A stretch of DNA of 64,000 bases from Ptiloglossa arizonensis. Lineage: Eukaryota > Arthropoda > Insecta > Hymenoptera > Colletidae. The notes under the pieces are model-generated. The model worked only from the letters and a program-made list of their open reading frames with translations, ran no database searches and was not told where the DNA came from. The DNA lies in the NCBI RefSeq assembly GCF_051014685.1, contig NW_027479289.1, positions 62,001 through 126,000 on the forward strand, written 5' to 3'. A program made the position numbers and the translations under genes. Positions 1 through 13,973 of the stretch are shown in pieces. The first letter of the stretch is position 1. The number at the start of each line of letters is the position of its first letter.

Positions 1-7
1 ATAACGT

Positions 8-105
8 GTAACGAAGAACGTATAACGAAGAACGTAAAACGTATAACATATATCCTATAACGCATAACGTATATCGTATAACGCATGACGTATAGCGAAT
101 AACGC
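8..105 (+). repeat. Cassette A (98-bp, 14-unit barcode), type copy and family list
   Basis: Units 1-5 are gtaacga, agaacgt, ataacga, agaacgt, aaaacgt (a head of two 14-bp dimers plus one unit). Unit 6 is ataacat. Units 7-14 are three 21-bp trimers opening with atatcct, atatcgt and atagcga, each followed by ataacgc then ataacgt; the final ataacgt is the background unit. Other starts: 386, 1205, 1933, 2829, 3039, 3795, 4817, 5188, 7330, 7701, 9108, 9948, 10333, 10788, 11146, 12119, 12805, 13659, 13876, 15003, 15983, 16172, 16431, 16697, 17019, 17593, 18601, 18979, 19539, 20127, 20386, 20652, 20974, 21415, 21667, 22318, 22976, 23389, 23851, 24278, 24614, 24824, 25461, 25902, 26350, 26686, 27141, 27715, 27932, 28324, 28905, 29122, 29500, 30228, 30795, 31628, 31943, 32664, 32979, 33350, 33574, 33959, 34393, 34603, 34967, 37706, 40872, 41082, 41670, 41985, 42720, 43035, 43406, 43623, 44008, 44456, 44666, 45030, 47776, 47986, 48581, 49358, 49673, 50044, 50261, 50646, 51451, 51661, 52025, 54757, 54967, 60204, 61982, 62192, 63683. 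All sit in the local 7-bp phase. Confidence 0.95.
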
Positions 106-742
106 ATAACGTATAACGTATAACGTATAACGTATAACGTATAACGTATAACGTATAACGTATAACGTATAACGTATAACGTATAACGTATAACGTATAA
201 CGTATAACGTATAACGTATAACGTATAACGTATAGGGTATAACGTATAACGTATAACGTATAACCTATAACGTATAACGTATAACGTATAACGTATAACG
301 TATAACGTATAACGTATAACGTATAACGTATAACGTATAAGGTATAACGTATAACGTATAACGTATAACGTATAACGTATAACGTGTAACGAAGAACGTA
401 TAACGAAGAACGTAAAACGTAGAATATATATCCTATAACGCATAACGTATATCGTATAACGCATAACGTATAGCGAATAACGCATAACGTATAACGTATA
501 ACGTATAACGTATAACGTATAACGTATAGCGAATAACGCATAACGTATAACGTATAACGTATAACGTATAACGTATAACGTATAACGTATAACCTATAAC
601 GTATAACGTATAACGTATAACGTATAACGTATAACGTATAACGTATAACGTATAACGTATAACGTATAACGTATAACGTATAACGTATAACGTATAACGT
701 ATAACGTATAACGTATAACGTATAACGTATAACGTATAACGT

Positions 743-798
743 ATATCGTATGACGTGTAACGTATAACGTATATCGTATGACGTGTAACGTATAACGT
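743..798 (+). repeat. 28-bp tandem pair (atatcgt, atgacgt, gtaacgt, ataacgt) x2
   Basis: Two adjacent copies of a four-unit motif, 743-770 and 771-798. The counterpart in L2 (11,496-11,726) has this pair twice, 182 bp apart, with aagacgt replacing the second atgacgt. It is a rare local motif and a useful anchor between L1 and L2. Confidence 0.9.
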
Positions 799-1204
799 AT
801 AACGTATATCGTATAACGCATAACGTATAACGTATAACGTATAACGTATAACGTATAACGTATAACGTATAACGTATAACGTATAACGTATAACGTATAA
901 CGTATAACGTATAACGTATAACGTATAACGTATAACGTATAACGTATAACGTATAACGTATACCGTATAACCTATAACGTATAACGTATAACGTATAAGG
1001 TATAACGTATAACGTATAACGTATAACGTATAACGTATAACGTATAACGTATAACGTATAACGTATAACGTATAACGTATAACGTATAACGTATAACGTA
1101 TAACGTATAACGTATAACGTATAACGTATAACGTATAACGTATAACGTATAACGTATAACGTATAACGTATAACGTATAACGTATAACGTATAACGTATA
1201 ACGT

Positions 1205-1316
1205 GTAACGAAGAACGTATAACGAAGAACGTATAACGAAGAACGTAAAACGTATAACATATATCCTATAACGCATAACGTATATCGTATAACGCATAAC
1301 GTATAGCGAATAACGC
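1205..1316 (+). repeat. Cassette A with three-dimer head
   Basis: The head contains agaacgt three times rather than twice, so the cassette is 112 bp instead of 98. Heads with one dimer occur at 5188, 7701, 18979, 23389, 23851, 25902 and 26686. The head thus behaves as a 14-bp-step variable repeat inside the barcode. Confidence 0.9.
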
Positions 1317-1463
1317 ATAACGTATAACGTATAACGTATAACGTATAACGTATAACGTATAACGTATAACCTATAACGTATAACGTATAACGTATAACGT
1401 ATAACGTATAACGTATAACGTATAACGTATAACGTATAACGTATAACGTATAACGTATAACGT

Positions 1464-1491
1464 AAAACATATGACGTATTACATATTACGT
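1464..1491 (+). repeat. Cassette B (28-bp, 4-unit barcode), type copy and family list
   Basis: Four consecutive variant units aaaacat, atgacgt, attacat, attacgt. The first junction makes an NdeI site (CATATG) four bases after the start. Starts: 1464, 4061, 5762, 6574, 8275, 12364, 15248, 16949, 17103, 17838, 20904, 27855, 28254, 29045, 29430, 30123, 30725, 31523, 31880, 32587, 32916, 33490, 33889, 34316, 34533, 37629, 40795, 41012, 41565, 41922, 42643, 42972, 43546, 43938, 44379, 44596, 47699, 47916, 48518, 49281, 49610, 50184, 50576, 51374, 51591, 54680, 54897, 61905, 62122. Those at 15248 and 17838 carry aacacat as first unit. B is sparse before 27.8 kb (11 copies, none between 20.9 and 27.8 kb) and dense after. 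In the right half most copies sit 63-105 bp upstream of a cassette A, so B-A acts as a composite module there. Confidence 0.95.
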
Positions 1492-2668
1492 ATAACGTAT
1501 AACGTATAACGTATAACGTATAACGTATAACGTATAACGTATAACGTATAACGTATAACGAAGAACGTAAAACGTATAACATATATCCTATAACGCATAA
1601 CGTATATCGTATAACGCATAACGTATAGCGAATAACGCATAACGTATAACGTATAACGTATAACGTATAACGTATAACGTATAACGTATAACGTATAACC
1701 TATAACGTATAACGTATAACGTATGACGTATAACGTATAACGTATAACGTATAACGTATAACGTATAACGTATAACGTATAACGTATAACGTATAACGTA
1801 TAACGTATAACGTATAACGTATAACGTATAACGTATAACGTATAACGTATAACGTATAACGTATAACGTATAACGTATAACGTATAACGTATAACGTATA
1901 ACGTATAACGTATAACGTATAACGTATAACGTGTAACGAAGAACGTATAACGAAGAACATAAAACGTATAACATATATCCTATAACGCATAACGTATATC
2001 GTATAACGCATAACGTATAGCGAATAACGCATAACGTATAACGTATAACGTATAACGTATAACGTATAACGTATAACGTATAACCTATAACGTATAACGT
2101 ATGACGTGTAACGTATAACGTATAACGTATTACGTATAACCTATAACGTATAACGTATAACGTATAACGTATAACGTATAACGTAAAACGTATAACATAT
2201 ATCCTATAACGCATAACGTATATCGTATAACGCATAACGTATAGCGAATAACGCATAACGTATAACGTATAACGTATAACGTATAACGTATAACGTATAA
2301 CGTATAACGTATAACGTATAACCTATAACGTATAACGTATAACGTATGACGTATAACGTAAAACGTATAACATATATCCTATAACGCATAACGTATATCG
2401 TATAACGCATGACGTATAGCGAATAACGCATAACGTATAACGTATAACGTATAACGTATAACGTATAACGTATAACGTATAACGTATAACGTATAACGTA
2501 TTACGTATAACGTATAACGTATAACGTATAACGTATAACGTATAACGTATAACGTATAACGTATTACGTATATCGTATAACGTATAACGTATAACGTATA
2601 ACGTATAACGTATAACGTATAACGTATAACGTATAACGTATAACGTATAACGTATAACGTATAACATA

Positions 2669-3136
2669 TAGGGTATAACGTATAACGTATAACGTATAAC
2701 CTATAACGTATAACGTATAACGTATAACGTATAACATATAACGTATAACGTATAACGTATAACGTATAACGTATAACGTATAACGTATAACGTATAACGT
2801 ATAACGTATAACGTATAACGTATAACGTGTAACGAAGAACGTATAACGAAGAACGTAAAACGTATAACATATATCCTATAACGCATAACGTATATCGTAT
2901 AACGCATAACGTATAGCGAATAACGCATAACGTATAACGTATAACGTATAACGTATAACGTATAACGTATAACGTATAACGTATAACGTATAACGTATAA
3001 CGTATAACGTATAACGTATAACGTATAACGTATAACGTGTAACGAAGAACGTATAACGAAGAACATAAAACGTATAACATATATTCTATAACGCATAACG
3101 TATATCGTATAACGCATAACGTATAGCGAATAACGC
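2669..3136 (+). repeat. Module P, copy 1
   Basis: Marker order: atagggt (2669), ataacct (about 2697), ataacat (about 2731), cassette A (2829), then a second cassette A (3039) whose head has agaacat and whose core has atattct in place of atatcct. The distance from atagggt to the first A is 160 bp, then 210 bp to the second A. The same order recurs at 13,499, 21,255 and 24,446. Confidence 0.88.
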
Positions 3137-3890
3137 ATAACGTATAACGTATAACGTATAACGTATAACGTATAACGTATAACGTATAACCTATAACGTA
3201 AAACGTATGACGCGTAACGTATAACGTATAACGTATTACGCATAACCTATAACGTATAACGTATAACGTATAACGTATAACGTATAACGTAAAACGTATA
3301 ACATATATCCTATAACGCATAACGTATATCGTATAACGCATAACGTATAGCGAATAACGTATAACGTATAACGTATAACGTATAACGTATAACGTATAAC
3401 GTATAACGTATAACGTATAACGTATAACGTATAACGTATAACGTATAACGTATAACGTATAACGTATAACGTATAACGTATAACGTATATCGTATAACGT
3501 ATAACGTATAACGTATAACGTATAACGTATAACGTATAACGTATAACGTATAACGTATAACGTATAACGTATAACGTATAACGTATAGGGTATAACGTAT
3601 AACGTATAACGTATAACCTATAACGTATAACGTATAACGTATAACGTATAACGTATAACGTATAACGTATAACGTATAACGTATAACGTATAACGTATAA
3701 GGTATAACGTATAACGTATAACGTATAACGTATAACGTATAACGTATAACGTATAACGTATAACGTATAACGTATAACGTATAACGTATAACGTGTAACG
3801 AAGAACGTATAACGAAGAACGTAAAACGTATAACATATATCCTATAACGCATAACGTATATCGTATAACGCATAACGTATAGCGAATAAC

Positions 3891-6403
3891 GCATAACGTA
3901 TAACGTATAACGTATAACGTATAACGTATAACGTATAACGTATAACCTATAACGTATAACGTATAACGTATAACGTATAACGTATAACGTATAACGTATA
4001 ACGTATAACGTATAACGTATAACGTATAACGTATAACGTATAACGTATAACGTATAACGTAAAACATATGACGTATTACATATTACGTATAACGTATAAC
4101 GTATAACGTATAACGTATAACGTATAACGTATAACGTATAACGTATAACGTATAACGAAGAACGTAAAACGTATAACATATATCCTATAACGCATAACGT
4201 ATATCGTATAACGCATAACGTATAGCGAATAACGCATAACGTATAACGTATAAAGTATAACGTATAACGTATAACGTATAACGTATAACGTATAACGTAT
4301 AACCTATAACGTATAACGTATAACGTATGACGTATAACGTATAACGTATAACGTATAACGTATAACGTATAACGTATAACGTATAACGTATAACGTATAA
4401 CGTATAACGTATAACGTATAACGTATAACGTATAACGTATAACGTATAACGTATAACGTATAACGTATAACGTATAACGTATATCCTATAACGCATAACG
4501 TATATCGTATAACGCATAACGTATAGCGAATAACGCATAACGTATAACGTATAACGTATAACGTATAACGTATAACGTATAACGTATAACGTATAACGTA
4601 TAACGTATAACCTATAACGTATAACGTATAACCTATAACGTATAACGTATAACGTATGACGTATAACGTATAACGTATAACGTATAACGTATAACGTATA
4701 ACGTATAACGTATAACGTATAACGTATAACGTATAACGTATAACGTATAACGTATAACGTATAACGTATAACGTATAACGTATAACGTATAACGTATAAC
4801 GTATAACGTATAACGTGTAACGAAGAACGTATAACGAAGAACATAAAACGTATAACATATATCCTATAACGCATAACGTATATCGTATAACGCATAACGT
4901 ATAGCGAATAACGCATAACGTATAACGTATAACGTATAACGTATAACGTATAACGTATAACGTATAACGTATAACCTATAACGTATAACGTATGACGTGT
5001 AACGTATAACGTATAACGTATTACGTATAACCTATAACGTATAACGTATAACGTATAACGTATAACGTATAACGTATAACGTATAACGTATAACGTATAA
5101 CGTATAACGTATAACGTATAACGTATAACGTATAACGTATAACGTATAACGTATAACGTATAACGTATAACGTATAACGTATAACGTGTAACGAAGAACG
5201 TAAAACGTATAACATATATCCTATAACGCATAACGTATATCGTATAACGCATGACGTATAGCGAATAACGCATAACGTATAACGTATAACGTATAACGTA
5301 TAACGTATAACGTATAACGTATAACGTATAACGTATAACGTATAACGTATAACGTATAACGTATAACGTATAACGTATAACGTATAACGTATAACGTATA
5401 ACGTATAACGTATAACGTATAGGGTATAACGTATAACGTATAACGTATAACGTATAACGTATAACGTATAACGTATAACGTATAACGTATAACGTATAAC
5501 GTATAACGTATAACGAATAACGTATAACGTATAACGTATAACGTATAACGTATAACGTATAACGTATAACGCATAACGTATAGCGAATAACGCATAACGT
5601 ATAACGTATAACGTATAACGTATAACGTATAACGTATAACGTATAACCTATAACGTATAACGTATAACGTATAACGTATAACGTATAACGTATAACGTAT
5701 AACGTATAACGTATAACGTATAACGTATAACGTATAACGTATAACGTATAACGTATAACGTAAAACATATGACGTATTACATATTACGTATAACGTATAA
5801 CGTATAACGTATAACGTATAACGTATAACGTATAACGTATAACGTATAACGAAGAACGTAAAACGTATAACATATATCCTATAACGCATAACGTATATCG
5901 TATAACGCATAACGTATAGCGAATAACGCATAACGTATAACGTATAACGTATAACGTATAACGTATAACGTATAACGTATAACGTATAACGTATAACCTA
6001 TAACGTATAACGTATAACGTATGACGTATAACGTATAACGTATAACGTATAACGTATAACGTATAACGTATAACGTATAACGTATAACGCATAACGTATA
6101 ACGTATAACGTATAACGTATAACGTATAACGTATAACGTATAACGTATAACGTATAACCTATAACGTATAACGTATAACCTATAACGTATAACGTATAAC
6201 GTATAACGTATAACGTATAACGTATAACGTATAACGTATAACGTATAACGTATAACGTATAACGTATAACGTATAACGTATAACGTATAACGTATAACGT
6301 ATAACGTATAACGTATAACGTATAACGTATAACGTATAACGTATAACGTATAACGTATATCGTATAACGTATAACGTATAACGTATAACGTATAACGTAT
6401 AAC
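3891..6403 (+). repeat. 2,513-bp tandem duplication T1, first copy
   Basis: Markers repeat at an offset of exactly 2,513 bp (359 units) in the next copy: cassette B 4061/6574 and 5762/8275, cassette A 4817/7330 and 5188/7701, ataacct at 3946/6459 and 6158/8671. Over about 2.35 kb I find two differences: base 4681 C versus 7194 T, and 5607 T versus 8120 C. The left boundary is sharp: base 3891 matches 6404, but the atagcga unit at 3881 has no counterpart at 6394. Confidence 0.92.
5188..5271 (+). repeat. Cassette A with one-dimer head and atgacgt tail variant
   Basis: Lacks units 3-4 of the canonical cassette (84 bp instead of 98) and has atgacgt instead of ataacgt just before the atagcga trimer. 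The same subtype occurs at 7701, 18979, 23389, 23851, 25902 and 26686, always with both changes, so these seven share an ancestor. Confidence 0.88.
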
Positions 6404-8755
6404 GCATAACGTATAACGTATAACGTATAACGTATAACGTATAACGTATAACGTATAACCTATAACGTATAACGTATAACGTATAACGTATAACGTATAA
6501 CGTATAACGTATAACGTATAACGTATAACGTATAACGTATAACGTATAACGTATAACGTATAACGTATAACGTAAAACATATGACGTATTACATATTACG
6601 TATAACGTATAACGTATAACGTATAACGTATAACGTATAACGTATAACGTATAACGTATAACGTATAACGAAGAACGTAAAACGTATAACATATATCCTA
6701 TAACGCATAACGTATATCGTATAACGCATAACGTATAGCGAATAACGCATAACGTATAACGTATAAAGTATAACGTATAACGTATAACGTATAACGTATA
6801 ACGTATAACGTATAACCTATAACGTATAACGTATAACGTATGACGTATAACGTATAACGTATAACGTATAACGTATAACGTATAACGTATAACGTATAAC
6901 GTATAACGTATAACGTATAACGTATAACGTATAACGTATAACGTATAACGTATAACGTATAACGTATAACGTATAACGTATAACGTATAACGTATATCCT
7001 ATAACGCATAACGTATATCGTATAACGCATAACGTATAGCGAATAACGCATAACGTATAACGTATAACGTATAACGTATAACGTATAACGTATAACGTAT
7101 AACGTATAACGTATAACGTATAACCTATAACGTATAACGTATAACCTATAACGTATAACGTATAACGTATGACGTATAACGTATAACGTATAATGTATAA
7201 CGTATAACGTATAACGTATAACGTATAACGTATAACGTATAACGTATAACGTATAACGTATAACGTATAACGTATAACGTATAACGTATAACGTATAACG
7301 TATAACGTATAACGTATAACGTATAACGTGTAACGAAGAACGTATAACGAAGAACATAAAACGTATAACATATATCCTATAACGCATAACGTATATCGTA
7401 TAACGCATAACGTATAGCGAATAACGCATAACGTATAACGTATAACGTATAACGTATAACGTATAACGTATAACGTATAACGTATAACCTATAACGTATA
7501 ACGTATGACGTGTAACGTATAACGTATAACGTATTACGTATAACCTATAACGTATAACGTATAACGTATAACGTATAACGTATAACGTATAACGTATAAC
7601 GTATAACGTATAACGTATAACGTATAACGTATAACGTATAACGTATAACGTATAACGTATAACGTATAACGTATAACGTATAACGTATAACGTATAACGT
7701 GTAACGAAGAACGTAAAACGTATAACATATATCCTATAACGCATAACGTATATCGTATAACGCATGACGTATAGCGAATAACGCATAACGTATAACGTAT
7801 AACGTATAACGTATAACGTATAACGTATAACGTATAACGTATAACGTATAACGTATAACGTATAACGTATAACGTATAACGTATAACGTATAACGTATAA
7901 CGTATAACGTATAACGTATAACGTATAACGTATAGGGTATAACGTATAACGTATAACGTATAACGTATAACGTATAACGTATAACGTATAACGTATAACG
8001 TATAACGTATAACGTATAACGTATAACGAATAACGTATAACGTATAACGTATAACGTATAACGTATAACGTATAACGTATAACGCATAACGTATAGCGAA
8101 TAACGCATAACGTATAACGCATAACGTATAACGTATAACGTATAACGTATAACGTATAACCTATAACGTATAACGTATAACGTATAACGTATAACGTATA
8201 ACGTATAACGTATAACGTATAACGTATAACGTATAACGTATAACGTATAACGTATAACGTATAACGTATAACGTAAAACATATGACGTATTACATATTAC
8301 GTATAACGTATAACGTATAACGTATAACGTATAACGTATAACGTATAACGTATAACGTATAACGAAGAACGTAAAACGTATAACATATATCCTATAACGC
8401 ATAACGTATATCGTATAACGCATAACGTATAGCGAATAACGCATAACGTATAACGTATAACGTATAACGTATAACGTATAACGTATAACGTATAACGTAT
8501 AACGTATAACCTATAACGTATAACGTATAACGTATGACGTATAACGTATAACGTATAACGTATAACGTATAACGTATAACGTATAACGTATAACGTATAA
8601 CGCATAACGTATAACGTATAACGTATAACGTATAACGTATAACGTATAACGTATAACGTATAACGTATAACCTATAACGTATAACGTATAACCTATAACG
8701 TATAACGTATAACGTATAACGTATAACGTATAACGTATAACGTATAACGTATAAC
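6404..8755 (+). repeat. 2,513-bp tandem duplication T1, second copy (truncated at right)
   Basis: Follows the first copy directly and matches it until about 8,755, where ataacct is present but its counterpart near 6,242 is plain ataacgt. The second copy is thus about 160 bp short of a full period. It contains two private changes, both C/T transitions (7194 inside a CpG, 8120 at the last base of a unit). Confidence 0.88.
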
Positions 8756-10430
8756 CTATAACGTATAACGTATAACGTATGACGTATAACGTATAACGTA
8801 TAACGTATAACGTATAACGTATAACGTATAACGTATAAGGTATAACGTATAACGTATAACGTATAACGTATAACGTATAACGTATAACGTATAACGTATA
8901 ACGTATAACGTATATCCTATAACGCATAACGTATAACGTATAACGTATAACGTATAACGTATAACGTATAACGTATAACGTATAACGTATAACGTATAAC
9001 GTATAACGTATAACGTATAACGTATAACGTATAACGTATAACGTATAACGTATAACGTATAACGTATAACGTATAACGTATAACGTATAACGTATAACGT
9101 ATAACGTGTAACGAAGAACGTATAACGAAGAACATAAAACGTATAACATATATCCTATAACGCATAACGTATATCGTATAACGCATAACGTATAGCGAAT
9201 AACGCATAACGTATAACGTATAACGTATAACGTATAACGTATAACGTATAACGTATAACGTATAACCTATAACGTATAACGTATGACGTGTAACGTATAA
9301 CGTATAACGTATTACGTATAACCTATAACGTATAACGTATAACCTATAACGTATAACGTATAACGTATGACGTATAACGTATAACGTATAACGTATAACG
9401 TATAACGTATAACGTATAACGTATAACGTATAACGTATAACGTATAACGTATAACGTATAACGTATAACGTATAACGTATAACGTATAACGTATAACGTA
9501 TATCCTATAACGCATAACGTATATCGTATAACGCATAACGTATAGCGAATAACGCATAACGCATAACGTATAACGTATAACGTATAACGTATAACGTATA
9601 ACGTATAACGTATAACGTATAACCTATAACGTATAACGTATAACCTATAACGTATAACGTATAACGTATGACGTATAACGTATAACGTATAACGTATAAC
9701 GTATAACGTATAACGTATAACGTATAACGTATAACGTATAACGTATAACGTATAACGTATAACGTATAACGTATAACGTATAACGTATAACGTATAGGGT
9801 ATAACGTATAACGTATAACGTATAACCTATAACGTATAACGTATAACGTATAACGTATAACGTATAACGTATAACGTATAACGTATAACGTATAACGTAT
9901 AAGGTATAACGTATAACGTATAACGTATAACGTATAACGTATAACGTGTAACGAAGAACGTATAACGAAGAACGTAAAACGTATAACATATATCCTATAA
10001 CGCATAACGTATATCGTATAACGCATAACGTATAGCGAATAACGCATAACGTATAACGTATAACGTATAACGTATAACGTATAACGTATAACGTATAACG
10101 TATAACGTATAACTTATAACGTATAACGTATAACGTATAACGTATAACGTATAACGTATAACGTATAACGTATAACGTATAACGTATAACGTATAACGTA
10201 TAACGTATAACGTATAACGTATAACGTATAACGTATAACGTATAACGTATAACGTATAACGTATAACGTATAACGTATAACGTATAACGTATAACGTGTA
10301 ACGTATAACGTATAACGTATAACGTATAACGTGTAACGAAGAACGTATAACGAAGAACGTAAAACGTATAACATATATCCTATAACGCATAACGTATATC
10401 GTATAACGCATAACGTATAGCGAATAACGC

Positions 10431-10752
10431 ATAACGTATAACGTATAACGTATAACGTATAACGTATAACGTATAACGTATAACGTATAACGTATAACGT
10501 ATAACGTATAACGTATAACGTATAACGTATAACGTATAACGTATAACGTATAACGTATAACGTATAACGTATAACGTATAACGTATAACGTATAACGTAT
10601 AACGTATAACGTATAACGTATAACGTATAACGTATAACGTATAACGTATAACGTATAACGTATAACGTATAACGTATAACGTATAACGTATAACGTATAA
10701 CGTATAACGTATAACGTATAACGTATAACGTATAACGTATAACGTATAACGT
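10431..10752 (+). repeat. Longest unvaried run: 46 consecutive perfect ATAACGT units
   Basis: Every base from the end of the cassette A at 10,333 to the agaacgt variant at 10,753 fits the consensus, 322 bp in all. Other long perfect runs are 28,632-28,904 (39 units), 48,833-49,105 (39), 27,449-27,714 (38) and 51,059-51,317 (37). Such runs separate the barcodes and are the least reliable part of any assembly. Confidence 0.93.
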
Positions 10753-10997
10753 AGAACGTATAACGTATAACGTATAACGTATAACGTGTAACGAAGAACG
10801 TATAACGAAGAACGTAAAACGTATAACATATATCCTATAACGCATAACGTATATCGTATAACGCATGACGTATAGCGAATAACGCATAACGTATAACGTA
10901 TAACGTATTACGTATAACGTATAACGTATAACGTATAACGTATAACGTATAACGTATAACGTATAACGTATAACGTATAACGTATAACGTATAACGT

Positions 10998-11005
10998 ATA
11001 GGGTT
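10998..11005 (+). other. Phase slip +1 after an atagggt unit
   Basis: The unit atagggt is followed by an extra T before the next ataacgt. Cassettes before this point start at positions equal to 1 modulo 7; those after start at 2 modulo 7. It is the only single-base insertion found. It lies beside the only G-run marker of the satellite. Confidence 0.93.
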
Positions 11006-11495
11006 ATAACGTATAACGTATAACGTATAACCTATAACGTATAACGTATAACGTATAACGTATAACGTATAACGTATAACGTATAACGTATAACGTATAA
11101 GGTATAACGTATAACGTATAACGTATAACGTATAACGTATAACGTGTAACGAAGAACGTATAACGAAGAACGTAAAACGTATAATATATATCCTATAACG
11201 CATAACGTATATCGTATAACGCATAACGTATAGCGAATAACGCATAACGTATAACGTATAACGTATAACGTATAACGTATAACGTATAGCGAATAACGCA
11301 TAACGTATAACGTATAACGTATAACGTATAACGTATAACGTATAACGTATAACCTATAACGTATAACGTATAACGTATAACGTATAACGTATAACGTATA
11401 ACGTATAACGTATAACGTATAACGTATAACGTATAACGTATAACGTATAACGTATAACGTATAACGTATAACGTATAACGTATAACGTATAACGT

Positions 11496-11726
11496 ATATC
11501 GTATGACGTGTAACGTATAACGTATATCGTAAGACGTGTAACGTATAACGTATAACGTATAACGTATAACGTATAACGTATAACGTATAACGTATAACGT
11601 ATAACGTATAACGTATAACGTATAACGTATAACGTATAACGTATAACGTATAACGTATAACGTATAACGTATAACGTATATCGTATGACGTGTAACGTAT
11701 AACGTATATCGTAAGACGTGTAACGT
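11496..11726 (+). repeat. Duplicated 28-bp pair block, 182-bp period
   Basis: Two copies (from 11,496 and from 11,678) of the motif found once at 743-798. Each has atgacgt in the first half and aagacgt in the second, so the aagacgt change preceded the 182-bp duplication. Confidence 0.88.
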
Positions 11727-13498
11727 ATAACGTATAACGTATATCGTATAACGCATAACGTATAACGTATAACGTATAACGTATAACGTATAACGTATAA
11801 CGTAAAACGTATAACGTATAACGTATAACGTATAACGTATAACGTATAACGTATAACGTATAACGTATAACGTATACCGTATAACCTATAACGTATAACG
11901 TATAACGTATAAGGTATAACGTATAACGTATAACGTATAACGTATAACGTATAACGTATAACGTATAACGTATAACGTATAACGTATAACGTATAACGTA
12001 TAACGTATAACGTATAACGTATAACGTATAACGTATAACGTATAACGTATAACGTATAACGTATAACGTATAACGTATAACGTATAACGTATAACGTATA
12101 ACGTATAACGTATAACGTGTAACGAAGAACGTATAACGAAGAACGTAAAACGTATAACATATATCCTATAACGCATAACGTATATCGTATAACGCATAAC
12201 GTATAGCGAATAACGCATAACGTATAACGTATAACGTATAACGTATAACGTATAACGTATAACGTATAACCTATAACGTATAACGTATAACGTATAACGT
12301 ATAACGTATAACGTATAACGTATAACGTATAACGTATAACGTATAACGTATAACGTATAACGTAAAACATATGACGTATTACATATTACGTATAACGTAT
12401 AACGTATAACGTATAACGTATAACGTATAACGTATAACGTATAACGTATAACGAAGAACGTAAAACGTATAACATATATCCTATAACGCATAACGTATAT
12501 CGTATAACGCATAACGTATAGCGAATAACGCATAACGTATAACGTATAACGTATAACGTATAACGTATAACGTATAACGTATAACGTATAACCTATAACG
12601 TATAACGTATAACGTATGACGTATAACGTATAACGTATAACGTATAACGTATAACGTATAACGTATAACGTATAACGTATAACGTATAACGTATAACGTA
12701 TAACGTATAACGTATAACGTATAACGTATAACGTATAACGTATAACGTATAACGTATAACGTATAACGTATAACGTATAACGTATAACGTATAACGTATA
12801 ACGTGTAACGAAGAACGTATAACGAAGAACATAAAACGTATAACATATATCCTATAACGCATAACGTATATCGTATAACGCATAACGTATAGCGAATAAC
12901 GCATAACGTATAACGTATAACGTATAACGTATAACGTATAACGTATAACGTATAACCTATAACGTATAACGTATGACGTGTAACGTATAACGTATAACGT
13001 ATTACGTATAACCTATAACGTATAACGTATAACGTATAACGTATAACGTATAACGTAAAACGTATAACATATATCCTATAACGCATAACGTATATCGTAT
13101 AACGCATAACGTATAGCGAATAACGCATAACGTATAACGTATAACGTATAACGTATAACGTATAACGTATAACGTATAACGTATAACCTATAACGTATAA
13201 CGTATAACGTATGACGTATAACGTAAAACGTATAACATATATCCTATAACGCATAACGTATATCGTATAACGCATGACGTATAGCGAATAACGCATAACG
13301 TATAACGTATAACGTATAACGTATAACGTATAACGTATAACGTATAACGTATAACGTATGACGTATAACGTATAACGTATAACGTATAACGTATTACGTA
13401 TATCGTATAACGTATAACGTATAACGTATAACGTATAACGTATAACGTATAACGTATAACGTATAACGTATAACGTATAACGTATAACGTATAACGTA

Positions 13499-13973
13499 TA
13501 GGGTATAACGTATAACGTATAACGTATAACCTATAACGTATAACGTATAACGTATAACGTATAACATATAACGTATAACGTATAACGTATAACGTATAAC
13601 GTATAACGTAGAACGTATAACGTATAACGTATAACGTATAACGTATAACGTATAACGTGTAACGAAGAACGTATAACGAAGAACGTAAAACGTATAACAT
13701 ATATCCTATAACGCATAACGTATATCGTATAACGCATAACGTATAGCGAATAACGCATAACGTATAACGTATAACGTATAACGTATAACGTATAACGTAT
13801 AACGTATAACGTATAACGTATAACGTATAACGTATAACGTATAACGTATAACGTATAACGTATAACGTATAACGTGTAACGAAGAACGTATAACGAAGAA
13901 CATAAAACGTATAACATATATTCTATAACGCATAACGTATATCGTATAACGCATAACGTATAGCGAATAACGC
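13499..13973 (+). repeat. Module P, copy 2
   Basis: atagggt at 13,499, cassette A at 13,659 (160 bp on) and the agaacat/atattct cassette A at 13,876 (217 bp further). Upstream it shares attacgt followed by atatcgt near 13,390 with copies 1 and 3. Confidence 0.88.

Larger units (their letters stand above)
386..4640 (+). repeat. Long super-repeat segment L1 (collinear with L2)
   Basis: The order and spacing of variants recur about 10.8-11.2 kb downstream. Anchor pairs: cassette A 386/11146, 1205/12119, 1933/12805, 2829/13659, 3039/13876, 3795/15003; cassette B 1464/12364, 4061/15248; headless cassettes 2185/13057 and 2360/13225. Offsets drift from 10,760 to 11,208 in whole 7-bp steps plus the single +1 slip near 11,005, as expected for one ancestral duplication followed by gain and loss of units. 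The array has been drifting in unit number between fixed markers. Outer limits are set by the last shared marker I can see. Confidence 0.8.

Noticed and set aside
10998..11005. +1 slip as a boundary between two independent arrays
   Set aside because: Markers on both sides belong to the same left-domain families, and the segment continues without change of unit or orientation.
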